From NCBI RefSeq assembly GCF_003391395.1, contig NZ_CP024190.1, positions 3,658,001 through 3,722,000 on the forward strand: a DNA stretch of 64,000 bases. The letters run 5' to 3'. The stretch comes from Mycobacterium marinum. Lineage in GTDB: Bacteria > Actinomycetota > Actinomycetes > Mycobacteriales > Mycobacteriaceae. This document shows positions 53,875 to 62,926 of this stretch, in pieces. The stretch's first letter is position 1; every line of letters begins with the position of its first letter. The translations under genes and the position numbers were made by a program. The notes below the pieces were generated by a model, which searched no databases, had not been told where the DNA came from, and saw only the letters and a list, made by a program, of their open reading frames with translations.

Positions 53875-54963
53875 ATGGAGCACCGTCCCGAATGCTGCTG
53901 TGGTTGCGCGCTCGCGCAAATGCCTGCTCCCCCAGAGGAATCTGTGCCCTTACCGCCCACAGTGGGCATACTAGGCACCGGCGCATTCGTACCGCCGCGC
54001 GTCGTCACCAACAACCAGGCAGGTGCCAGCGCCGGCATCGACGATGCCTGGATATTCGCCCGAACTGCGATCCGGACCCGACGCTGGGCCGACCCGGAGC
54101 AGGCCACCTCGGATCTGGCCGTCCAGGCCGCCGAACAGGCCCTCGCCAACGCCGCAATCAACGCCGGGCAGCTCGGAGCGGTCATCGTCTCGACCTCCAC
54201 ACCCGACCAACCCCAGCCACCCACGGCCGCCTTTGTCCAAAATGCGCTGCACGCCAACAGCGCATACGCCTTCGACACCAATGCGGTGTGTAGCGGGTTC
54301 CTGTTCGCCATCAACACCGCACACGCGCTGGCCCAACGTGACAGCATCCACGTGCTGGTCATCGGAGCAGACGTCTACTCACGCATCCTTGACCCCACCG
54401 ATCGAAAAACGGTCTGCCTGTTCGGTGACGGCGCCGGTGCTGTGGTGGTCGGACCCACCACAGCCAGCTCGAGGCACCTGCGCATCGTCGACACCGAACT
54501 GCACACATTCACCCAGCACATCAACCTGATCGGGGTGCCCGGCGGCGGCAGCCGCCAGCCCCTGACCACGGCTACTCTCGACGCGGGACAGCACTACTTC
54601 CACATGGACGGTCGAGGCGTCCGCGACTTCGTCACCACCACGGTCCCGGAGCAAGTCCGCAAATTCTTGGCGCGACATCACCTCGCTGTCGAGGACATCG
54701 ACCACCTGGTGATGCACCAAGCCAATGGCCGCATGCTCGATGAGATCTACTCGCTACTGGACCTGCGTAACGCCACATGCCACCAAACCATCGACCGATT
54801 CGGCAACACCGGTTCGGCATCGATCCCCATCACCCTGCACCACGCCTACCCCGAGCTGCACGGCAATATCCTGTGCATCGGTTTCGGAGGGGGGATGGCC
54901 GCCGGTATCACGCTGCTGGCCGCGGTGTCGGGCAGCGCGGGTGATGTGGGCGCTCACAAGTAG
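53875..54963 (+). CDS. nphT7: Acetoacetyl-CoA synthase, NphT7-like (KAS III fold)
   Basis: Thiolase-superfamily enzyme of the KAS III type. The catalytic triad Cys139 (DTNAVCSGF), His281 (HLVMHQANG) and Asn311 (RFGNTGSASIP) is intact. Blocks such as STSTPDQPQPPTAAFVQ, ADVYSRILDPTDRKTV and GGGSRQPL match, from memory, NphT7 of the Streptomyces CL190 mevalonate cluster, which condenses acetyl-CoA with malonyl-CoA to acetoacetyl-CoA irreversibly. This gives the pathway its first substrate without a thiolase. ATG 53875 has GGAGGA 4 bases upstream, so the ~28-residue N-terminal extension with a Cys-rich ECCCGC segment is probably translated; the KAS fold starts only at VGILGTGAFVP. An ordinary KAS III (FabH) role is less likely given context. 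Confidence 0.92.
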   Translation: MEHRPECCCGCALAQMPAPPEESVPLPPTVGILGTGAFVPPRVVTNNQAGASAGIDDAWIFARTAIRTRRWADPEQATSDLAVQAAEQALANAAINAGQLGAVIVSTSTPDQPQPPTAAFVQNALHANSAYAFDTNAVCSGFLFAINTAHALAQRDSIHVLVIGADVYSRILDPTDRKTVCLFGDGAGAVVVGPTTASSRHLRIVDTELHTFTQHINLIGVPGGGSRQPLTTATLDAGQHYFHMDGRGVRDFVTTTVPEQVRKFLARHHLAVEDIDHLVMHQANGRMLDEIYSLLDLRNATCHQTIDRFGNTGSASIPITLHHAYPELHGNILCIGFGGGMAAGITLLAAVSGSAGDVGAHK

Positions 54964-55086
54964 CGCGCGCTGCGCCACCGGACCGCCCCCGACCGGGGTG
55001 ACGATCCGGGAGCGTCGCGATCCTGCGCACGCCTGGTCACGAACAGGCGCGCGCCGCACCCGGGTAGCCGAGCCCAGCGCCGCGGG

Positions 55087-55113
55087 CTGACCGTCCGAAA
55101 TTCGGACGGTCAG
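55087..55113. terminator. Perfect inverted repeat between convergent nphT7-like and aroG genes
   Basis: A 27-base sequence made of 13-base perfectly complementary arms around one central A (CTGACCGTCCGAA and its reverse complement). It lies between convergent stops at 54963 and 55153, so it probably acts as a bidirectional terminator of the type lacking a T tail, common in mycobacteria. An operator is less likely at this place. Confidence 0.7.
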
Positions 55114-55152
55114 CAGCGGTCATCCCATCGGAAAGCCCACCGCCAACGGCGG

Positions 55153-56541
<1,389 letters not shown>

Positions 56542-56589
56542 CGGTACATGGTAACTGGGCATTGTTGCGGGCTGATGGGCCGAACGTTG

Positions 56590-57069
56590 CTAGCGGTCGG
56601 TGATGATCAAAAACCTTCGCAATTGATCACGGGCATCGACCAGCGCGTCGTGGGCATCTCGGGACCGCGGGGGTAGCCGCGGGCTGCCGCGATCCTCCCA
56701 CAGCTGCCGCAATTCCCGGGTGAAACGCGGTATCGCCTTCGGCAGGCCCGGCATCGGACCCCACAACTGACACAGCGCGACGTGATCGTAGGCCCCGACC
56801 CAGGCCCATAGTTCGATCCGCTCGCCGCTGTCCACACCGAGGAACTCCTCCAGGTCCAGGCGGATCTGGCGGCGCGAACGCCACACCTGCGAGGCGGGTG
56901 ACGGCAGTTTGGTCAGCACATGGGCACGAACCCAACTTCCAGCCCGTTCCGGATCGAATTCTGTGGAAACGGCGTAGTACTCACGGCCGTCCTCGGCGAC
57001 CACGCCGATCGAGACCAGTTCGATGGTGCGGCCATCCTCGATGAACTCGGTGTCATAGAAGTACCGCAT
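56590..57069 (-). CDS. RNase AS, 3'-5' exoribonuclease specific for adenylate-containing RNA
   Basis: A 159-residue DEDD-type nuclease (Rv2179c-like). The first catalytic Asp-Glu pair is at the start (MRYFYDTEFIEDGRTIELVS), another Asp in WVGAYDHVALCQLWG and the last acidic site in SRDAHDALVDARDQL (DEDDh form). M. tuberculosis RNase AS trims poly(A)-type RNA. Downstream of the Rv2180c-like gene (9-bp gap) and upstream of aroG on the same strand. Confidence 0.92.
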   Translation of the reverse strand: MRYFYDTEFIEDGRTIELVSIGVVAEDGREYYAVSTEFDPERAGSWVRAHVLTKLPSPASQVWRSRRQIRLDLEEFLGVDSGERIELWAWVGAYDHVALCQLWGPMPGLPKAIPRFTRELRQLWEDRGSPRLPPRSRDAHDALVDARDQLRRFLIITDR

Positions 57070-57078
57070 CGCCGCAGC

Positions 57079-57945
57079 CTATACGGAGGTCAATAACGGC
57101 TCGGTGCCCTCGGGTGGCGGCGCGGGGTGAACGTCGCGATCCAACTGCGCCTCGACGGCGCGCTCGTCGGGCAGCCGAGGGGTGCCGGCGATCGCGCACT
57201 GCAACCAGAGCTTGACCCGCACCACCGGGCGGCGCAAGGTGCGCTCGCGCTGCAACGCTCGCCGCATCTTGTCCGGTTTCGCGGTATAGCGCCACCGGGC
57301 CCAAGGGGCATGCGGCCGCGACAGCCGGATTGCACCGATGACCAGCAACACCACGATGAACATGCCGAGCAACCCGGTCCACACCTTGCCCTTGATCAGC
57401 ACCACCGTTGCCAGCGGCAGCGTGAGCACCAATCCGCCGACCACCACCGCACGCGGGAGCACCGAATCGCTACCGGACCAGATCGTCGGGAAGAACATCA
57501 GGGGATGCAAACCCAGGGTCAGCAGGCCCGCCACCGCTACCGCCGCAAAAACCGCGTCCACCGAGGTACGGCCGTCTTCCTCCCAATAGACATCGGACAG
57601 ATGCAGGATCAACGCATACTCGTCGAGCACCAGTGCCGCGCCGATCCCAAAAAAAGTTGCCGCCACGCTGAGTTCGGGTTCACGTCCGTTGACAGCCAGC
57701 GTCACCAAGGTCAGCCCGGAGATCATCACCAGCACCACCCCGAACGTCACATGGTGGACATGCACCGACCCGAGGTGCACATTGCGGGGCTGCCACCACC
57801 TGGGCGGCGGGCCATCGTCTGGGCGCCCACGGATGACGCGCACGAAGGTGCGGGTCACAAAAAACGTCAGGATGAAGGCAACCAGGCAGCACAAAAGCGG
57901 CAATCGGCCGCGGTCGACAATGTCATGCTGCAGCCAATAGAACAC
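57079..57945 (-). CDS. Polytopic membrane protein (Rv2180c-like)
   Basis: A 288-residue protein with about seven predicted membrane helices (for example LPLLCCLVAFILTFFVTRTF and FGVVLVMISGLTLVTLAV) and a basic C-terminal cytoplasmic tail (residues ~220-288). The motif NVHLGSVHVHHVTFG near the second helix has several His and could bind metal. No transporter or enzyme family was recognised. Conserved position next to RNase AS and, divergently, a mannosyltransferase of lipoarabinomannan synthesis. GTG start at 57945. Confidence 0.85.
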   Translation of the reverse strand: MFYWLQHDIVDRGRLPLLCCLVAFILTFFVTRTFVRVIRGRPDDGPPPRWWQPRNVHLGSVHVHHVTFGVVLVMISGLTLVTLAVNGREPELSVAATFFGIGAALVLDEYALILHLSDVYWEEDGRTSVDAVFAAVAVAGLLTLGLHPLMFFPTIWSGSDSVLPRAVVVGGLVLTLPLATVVLIKGKVWTGLLGMFIVVLLVIGAIRLSRPHAPWARWRYTAKPDKMRRALQRERTLRRPVVRVKLWLQCAIAGTPRLPDERAVEAQLDRDVHPAPPPEGTEPLLTSV

Positions 57946-58036
57946 CTCAAAAAAGTTACGCCCACCGACGAATGCAGGTCGGCAGCCTCGCTGCAGCGGT
58001 GTCCGGCCGTCCGGTAACGATTAGGCTGTCGGGGAA

Positions 58037-59320
58037 ATGAGTACATGGAGGTCGCCCGACGTGGGCAGTCGACTCGGGCGGTTCTCGGTTTGGTGCCTGC
58101 TCTGGCTGGTAGCGGCCGCGGCACTGGGATACGTGGTCTGGCGGTTGTTCGGGCACATCCCGTACCGCATCGACATCGACATCTATCAGATGGGCGGTCA
58201 GGCCTGGTTGGACGGGCGCCCGCTCTACAGCGGCGACGTGAAGTTCCACACACCAATCGGACTGGACCTGCCGTTCACCTACCCTCCGCTGTCGGCGGTG
58301 GTGTTCAGCCCGTTTGCCTGGTTACACATGCCGGCGGCCAGTGTGGCGATCACATTCTTGACGTTGGTGGTGCTGATCGCGTCGACGGTGGTGGTGCTTA
58401 CCGCTCTGGATGTGTGGCCCGACTCCGAGCAGCTGCCCGGCCCCGCGTGGCTGCGCCGGTTGTGGTTGGCGGTCATCATCGTTGCCCCGGCTTCGCTCTG
58501 GCTGGAGCCGATCAGTTCCAACTTCGCTTTTGGCCAGATCAATGCCGTGCTGATGACCTTGGTGATACTCGACTGCTTCCCGCGTCGCACACCGTGGCCA
58601 CGGGGGCTGTTGCTCGGCTTGGGGATCGCGCTGAAGCTGACTCCGGCCGTGTTCCTGCTCTACTTCCTGCTGCGCCGCGACAACCGGGCGGCGCTGACGG
58701 CGGTGGCGTCTTTCGTGGTCGCCACGCTGGCCGGTTTCGCGCTGGCCTGGCGCGACTCATGGGAGTACTGGACCGACACCTTGCTGCACACCGACCGGAT
58801 CGGTTCCGCGGCGCTCAACACCGACCAGAACATTGCGGGCGCACTCGCCCGCCTACCGATCGGCGAGCATGCGAGCCACCTGATGTGGGTGTTGCTGTCT
58901 TTAGGGGTACTCGCGGTGACCGTCTGGGCGATGCGGCGCGTCCTGCGGGCCGAAGAACCGAGCCTTGCGGTGATCTGTGTCGCCTTGTTCGGCCTGGTGG
59001 TTTCCCCAGTGTCGTGGTCGCATCACTGGGTTTGGATGTTGCCGGCGGTGGTCGTGACCGGGGTGCTGGCCTGGCGGCGGCGCAACGTCGCGCTGGCGGT
59101 GGTCACCATTGCCGGATTGGCGCTGATGCGCTGGTCACCGATCGATTTGCTGCCCAAACACCGCGAGGCGACCGCGGCCTGGTGGCGTCAGCTGGCCGGC
59201 ATGTCTTACGTGTGGTGGGCGTTGGCCGTGATCGTCGTGGCCGGACTGACGGTCACCACCCGGATGACGATGCAGCGTCCGGCGGAGCCGGGTCGAACCC
59301 CGGTGCCGGCCGCGCGCTGA
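58037..59320 (+). CDS. Alpha-(1->2) mannosyltransferase (Rv2181-like, GT87)
   Basis: Polyprenyl-phosphate-mannose-dependent GT-C enzyme adding alpha-1,2 mannose branches to lipomannan and lipoarabinomannan. 427 residues with about ten membrane helices. The first extracytoplasmic loop carries YRIDIDIYQMGGQAWLDGRP followed by PLYSGDVKFHT and LPFTYPPLSAVVF, typical of GT87 with catalytic Asp candidates. NFAFGQINAVLM and GIALKLTPAVFLLYF are also family blocks. Ends one base before the convergent acyltransferase gene's stop. Divergent promoter region to the left is ~90 bp. Confidence 0.93.
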   Translation: MSTWRSPDVGSRLGRFSVWCLLWLVAAAALGYVVWRLFGHIPYRIDIDIYQMGGQAWLDGRPLYSGDVKFHTPIGLDLPFTYPPLSAVVFSPFAWLHMPAASVAITFLTLVVLIASTVVVLTALDVWPDSEQLPGPAWLRRLWLAVIIVAPASLWLEPISSNFAFGQINAVLMTLVILDCFPRRTPWPRGLLLGLGIALKLTPAVFLLYFLLRRDNRAALTAVASFVVATLAGFALAWRDSWEYWTDTLLHTDRIGSAALNTDQNIAGALARLPIGEHASHLMWVLLSLGVLAVTVWAMRRVLRAEEPSLAVICVALFGLVVSPVSWSHHWVWMLPAVVVTGVLAWRRRNVALAVVTIAGLALMRWSPIDLLPKHREATAAWWRQLAGMSYVWWALAVIVVAGLTVTTRMTMQRPAEPGRTPVPAAR

Positions 59321-60052
59321 TTATCCGGCGGCGGTTTCGGGAATCCGTACGGCGTCCCCGGACCCGTCGTCATCCCCCTTGCCGCCGTTCTTGATGCTGG
59401 CGGCGTAGATGTCGACGTACTCCTGGCCCGAGAGCCCCATCAGCTCGTACATCACTTCGTCGGTGACGGCCCGCTCGATGAAGTGGTTGCCGGCCAGACC
59501 CTCGAACCGCGAGAAATCCATCGGCTTGCCGAAACGAACGATGACGCGGCCGAAGCGCAACATCTTGCGTCCCGGCGGGTTGACGACATTGGTGCCGATC
59601 ATCGCCACCGGGATGACCGGAACTCCGGTGTGCAGCGCCAGCCGAGCCAGGCCCGTCTTGCCTTTGTAGAGGCGACCGTCGGGCGAGCGGGTGCCTTCTG
59701 GGTACATGCCCAGCAGCTTGCCCTGGCGCAGCAGTCCCGCGGCGGTTTCCAGTGCGGCCTGTGCCGCGTCGGAATTGGTGCGGTCGATCGGCACCTGCCC
59801 GGAGACGCTGTAGAACCAGCGGTTGATCCAGCCTTTCACGCCGGTACCGGTGAAGTATTCGGCCTTCGCCAGGAAGGTGATCCGACGACGCACGACCAAC
59901 GGCAGGTAGAAACTGTCGGCCACAGCGAGGTGATTACTGGCGAGAATAGCCGGCCCGGAGCTCGGGATGTGTTCCAGCCCTTCGACTTTCGGCCGCCCCA
60001 GCAGGGTAAAGAGCCAGCCCATGAAGATGTACTTGAATAGGTAGTACCACAT
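59321..60052 (-). CDS. 1-acylglycerol-3-phosphate O-acyltransferase (PlsC family)
   Basis: Membrane-associated acyltransferase of phospholipid synthesis (Rv2182c-like). About 243 residues with a hydrophobic N-terminus (MWYYLFKYIFMGWLFTLLG), the catalytic NHLAVAD (HX4D), GQVPIDRTNSDAAQ, the substrate-binding MYPEGTRSPDGRL and VIPVAMIGTN. ATG 60052 is chosen because it gives the N-terminus recalled for the M. tuberculosis protein; in-frame codons extend 17 residues further upstream. The short acidic/Gly-rich C-terminal tail is variable. Confidence 0.93.
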   Translation of the reverse strand: MWYYLFKYIFMGWLFTLLGRPKVEGLEHIPSSGPAILASNHLAVADSFYLPLVVRRRITFLAKAEYFTGTGVKGWINRWFYSVSGQVPIDRTNSDAAQAALETAAGLLRQGKLLGMYPEGTRSPDGRLYKGKTGLARLALHTGVPVIPVAMIGTNVVNPPGRKMLRFGRVIVRFGKPMDFSRFEGLAGNHFIERAVTDEVMYELMGLSGQEYVDIYAASIKNGGKGDDDGSGDAVRIPETAAG

Positions 60053-60139
60053 GGCCCTCCCTCTCACCCGCATCGGAATGATGTCTGCGCCAACTGTACC
60101 CATCGGCGATAGGTACGACCACCTCCGTAGGTTGGTCGC

Positions 60140-60538
60140 TTACTCTTGCAGAGTAATCGGGATCGCCTGGTAGCGCGTCTTCGCATCGGCGTTCGCCGAC
60201 CCGTTTTCGGGGGCGCTCTCACTGCTGAGGCCCCCGCCGGGCGGACCATCCGGCGGCGGTTTCGCCGATCGGTCGATGTCGTCGACTATGGCGCGAATCA
60301 CGTTGAGCAACGCCACACTGTGTTCGGCGATAACCGTCGTCAACGGGTGCTGCTCACCATTGACCAGCGCAGCGAGTGCACACAGCGGGCACCACACCTG
60401 TTGGCACTTGCCGGTCGCTCCGCCCGATGCCATGGCGGCCGCGGCGCGCAGTGCAGGATCCACGCCATCAAGGATCGCCTGGGCGAGTTTGCGCAGTTCA
60501 GGACCAACTTCGGTATGGGGCCCAGTCACGTCGGCCAC
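60140..60538 (-). CDS. Conserved hypothetical protein (Rv2183c-like)
   Basis: A 132-residue protein of unknown function. The recognisable core is GKCQQVWCPLCALAALVNGE (Cys at spacing C-x5-C-x2-C), reminiscent of a small metal-binding or redox site, followed by a helical segment with His (HPLTTVIAEHSVALLNVIRA) and a Pro/Gly/Ser-rich disordered tail. GTG 60538 overlaps the end of the ArsA-like ATPase gene by 13 bases, so the two are translationally linked. No membrane helix seen. Confidence 0.85.
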   Translation of the reverse strand: MADVTGPHTEVGPELRKLAQAILDGVDPALRAAAAMASGGATGKCQQVWCPLCALAALVNGEQHPLTTVIAEHSVALLNVIRAIVDDIDRSAKPPPDGPPGGGLSSESAPENGSANADAKTRYQAIPITLQE

Positions 60539-61800
60539 ACCTCCGGATCTGGTCGAAATCGAATGGTCAGCTCACCGCCAGACAGGCGCGCGTCCAGCAC
60601 GATGCACCTCCGCAATACGGAGGCCAACCGCACCCTGCGCCGCATGCCGCCGGCACTGATGATCAGGTCGTCATCAGCTCGGCCCAGTGTCAACGAACCG
60701 GGATCGAGCTGGGGCAACGCTAGCCGCAGACGATATACCGACCCAAGGCCGGACCCGGACTCGAGGTCAACAATAGGACGCAGCGGCCCCGGCGGCGCGC
60801 TTCCGCGGCGCCGGCGGGCGCCATCAAGCAGCCCACCGAGGGCCTTGGGTCCGATCGGCTCGCCGGCCGCATGCGCAACCAGCACCAGCGCCACATCGCC
60901 AATGGTGGCGTCGAGTTCCTCGAGAACGGCACGCTGCTCGGAGATGCGTTCGGCATACCAGTAGAAGGCGGGGTGGTCGGGCAGACTGCGGTACTCGTAT
61001 GCCTCGTCCCGCACCAGAACCTGATTGACGAGTAATTCCTCGACGCGGACGCCCATCAGGGCCAACGATCCCAGCGTGCGCGTCGCCTCCGCTGCGACCA
61101 CCCGCTCAGGAGTCAGCACCAGATGCGCGCCGACCAGAGAACCATCCGTCAGCAAAGTGCTGAGTCGATCGACGCTGGCGCTGGTTCGCTCCAGCAGCTC
61201 CACCAGCGCTGCCGAGCGGGCATCTTCGATCGCGAGGCTGAGCCGGCGATGCCGCGGCCACGCGCGCTCGACGTACAGGGAGAAGGTGGCGGGGAGGGTC
61301 AACATCCGCAGGGCGTCCGCGGTCGAGGCGCAGTCGACCACGATGCGGTCCCAACGTCCACTGGCCGCGAGCTCACCGACCGCGTGCAGACCGAGCACTT
61401 CCTGGACTCCGGGCAGCGCGGAGAGCTCCTCGGGAGCAATGCTGCCCAGCTCCGAATCCGGAAATCGCCCGTTGAGGGCATCGACAACGTCTCGCCAGCG
61501 GTCTTCGAGCAACGCCAGGGTGTCCAGCGCTAGGGCATCCAAGAACCCCCCGCCGGTGTCGACCTGACCGGTCTCGAGATCGGCAAAAACACGAACCGGC
61601 TCGCCGGAGCCCGTCGGCGCAACCGCAATGCCCAGCACATCACCCAGCGAGTGCGCCTGATCGGTGGATACCACCAACACCCGCTGACCAGCAGTGGCGT
61701 CACAAACCGCGGTGGCGGCCGCCAAAGTGGATTTTCCTACCCCGCCTTTGCCTACGAAGAGACTGATCCGAGCCGGGGTGGGCGCAACAGGATCACTCAG
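60526..61800 (-). CDS. ArsA/GET3-like ATPase (Rv2184c-like)
   Basis: P-loop ATPase of the ArsA/SIMIBI class. Deviant Walker A LFVGKGGVGKST near the N-terminus, switch-like VLVVSTDQAHSLGD, VVDCASTADALRMLTLPAT and a long C-terminal domain ending RFRPDPEVWPT. No ATG, GTG or TTG lies upstream of the Walker A in this frame. The nearest in-frame stop is followed two codons later by CTG (61800), which overlaps the stop of the SRPBCC gene (CTGA), so CTG initiation is the best guess. A GTG five bases downstream is in the wrong frame. About 424 residues. Metal/arsenite transport or tail-anchored protein targeting should not be assumed; no partner transporter is present. Confidence 0.85.
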   Translation of the reverse strand: MSDPVAPTPARISLFVGKGGVGKSTLAAATAVCDATAGQRVLVVSTDQAHSLGDVLGIAVAPTGSGEPVRVFADLETGQVDTGGGFLDALALDTLALLEDRWRDVVDALNGRFPDSELGSIAPEELSALPGVQEVLGLHAVGELAASGRWDRIVVDCASTADALRMLTLPATFSLYVERAWPRHRRLSLAIEDARSAALVELLERTSASVDRLSTLLTDGSLVGAHLVLTPERVVAAEATRTLGSLALMGVRVEELLVNQVLVRDEAYEYRSLPDHPAFYWYAERISEQRAVLEELDATIGDVALVLVAHAAGEPIGPKALGGLLDGARRRRGSAPPGPLRPIVDLESGSGLGSVYRLRLALPQLDPGSLTLGRADDDLIISAGGMRRRVRLASVLRRCIVLDARLSGGELTIRFRPDPEVWPT

Positions 61801-62231
61801 CCCTCAACTCGTTTCTTCAGATCTTTTAGGGCTCCGTCGATCAGCCTGCGCTCAGCCTTGCGCTTGAGCATTCCGATCATCGGAATGGCCAGATCAACCG
61901 ACAACTCGTAGGTAACGTCAGTACCAGAGCCTTTGGGCGCCAAGTGATACGAACCTTCAAGGGCCTTCAGCAGCGAGCTGGACTGCAGGGTCCAGCTAAG
62001 CGATTGACGGTCGGCCGGCCACTCATAGGCCATGATCAGGGTGTCCTTGAAGATGGTGGCGTCCATCAACATCCGGGCCAACATCGGATAGCCGTCGTCA
62101 TCGGCCTCGAGGATTTCGACTTCCTTGTACTCGGAGATCCATTCAGGGTAGGCCTCGATGTCAGCGATCGCTTTCATCACCTCACCCGGCTCCGCGTCGA
62201 TGTAAATCGTCTGCGTCGTCTTGTCCGCCAC
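61797..62231 (-). CDS. SRPBCC (START-like) family protein (Rv2185c-like)
   Basis: A 144-residue polyketide-cyclase/START-fold protein. N-terminal TIYIDAEPGEVMKAIADIEAYPEWI is the standard opening of this fold, with helix DGALKDLKKRVEG at the C-terminus. Such folds bind hydrophobic ligands in a cavity; no specific ligand can be named. Same-strand unit with another SRPBCC-like protein upstream and the ArsA-like ATPase downstream (overlapping by 4 bases), an arrangement conserved in mycobacteria beside fadD15, suggesting a lipid-related role (inference). Confidence 0.9.
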   Translation of the reverse strand: MADKTTQTIYIDAEPGEVMKAIADIEAYPEWISEYKEVEILEADDDGYPMLARMLMDATIFKDTLIMAYEWPADRQSLSWTLQSSSLLKALEGSYHLAPKGSGTDVTYELSVDLAIPMIGMLKRKAERRLIDGALKDLKKRVEG

Positions 62232-62327
62232 CTGACCACCTTTCTCTGCCCCCGCACTCGATGTTTTTTCCCGGGGACACGGCCTTCCGGCAGAAACGGT
62301 ACTCCCCGAAGCGCTACCTTGACCCGG

Positions 62328-62717
62328 CTAAATTACCGGAGAAACTCCGATCGGGCGTGTCTGCTCCAACGTCGTTTTCACCTCGAACGCCATCTTCTTG
62401 CCCGCCACCCGGCGCTGATGCGTCATTTTCGCCAGCTTCATCCGGGCCAACTCCCAAGCCGTCACTCCAGTGGGTTCAGCATGCAGGAAATAGTGCAGCA
62501 CGACCCCGTCCAACGACGGCTCGAGCCAGATCTCCATCGTGCCGGTCAAGGCCCCGGTAACCGCCCACCTGATTCCCTTGTCGGCGCGGTCCTCGGTGAC
62601 CTGCAGCCACAGATCGGGCCACCACCGGCTCCAGCTTGATCGATCCGCGACCGCGGCTCCGACCCGTGCGCCATCCGCGGCGATATACGTCTCATCCGCG
62701 ATCTGGATGCTGTTCAT
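62328..62717 (-). CDS. SRPBCC-like conserved protein (Rv2186c-like)
   Basis: About 129 residues with a START-like layout: MNSIQIADETYIAADGARVG at the N-terminus, WSRWWPDLWLQVTEDRADKG, then beta strands MEIWLEPSLDGVVLHYFLHA and a C-terminal helix (ARMKLAKMTHQRRVAGKKM). ATG 62717 is chosen as start because the homology begins here; in-frame codons continue 39 residues upstream without conserved sequence. Ligand unknown. Divergent from fadD15. Confidence 0.85.
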   Translation of the reverse strand: MNSIQIADETYIAADGARVGAAVADRSSWSRWWPDLWLQVTEDRADKGIRWAVTGALTGTMEIWLEPSLDGVVLHYFLHAEPTGVTAWELARMKLAKMTHQRRVAGKKMAFEVKTTLEQTRPIGVSPVI

Positions 62718-62926
62718 GGCCACAGCTTCACACACCCACCTGAGGGGGGCTGGCACCACCCCGCAGGTGCGGAACCCGCGCGCGCGGGCAATCGCAGTGA
62801 GAATCCGAACCGGGCGCCAACCAGGCGCCTCCATGCTGCGCGAATGCTGCGATTAGGCTGTGAGCAGGCAGTCCGCCCGCAAAATGGCAATCAACGCCAC
62901 AACAGGTGTAGCGAGGTCGAAACGAA

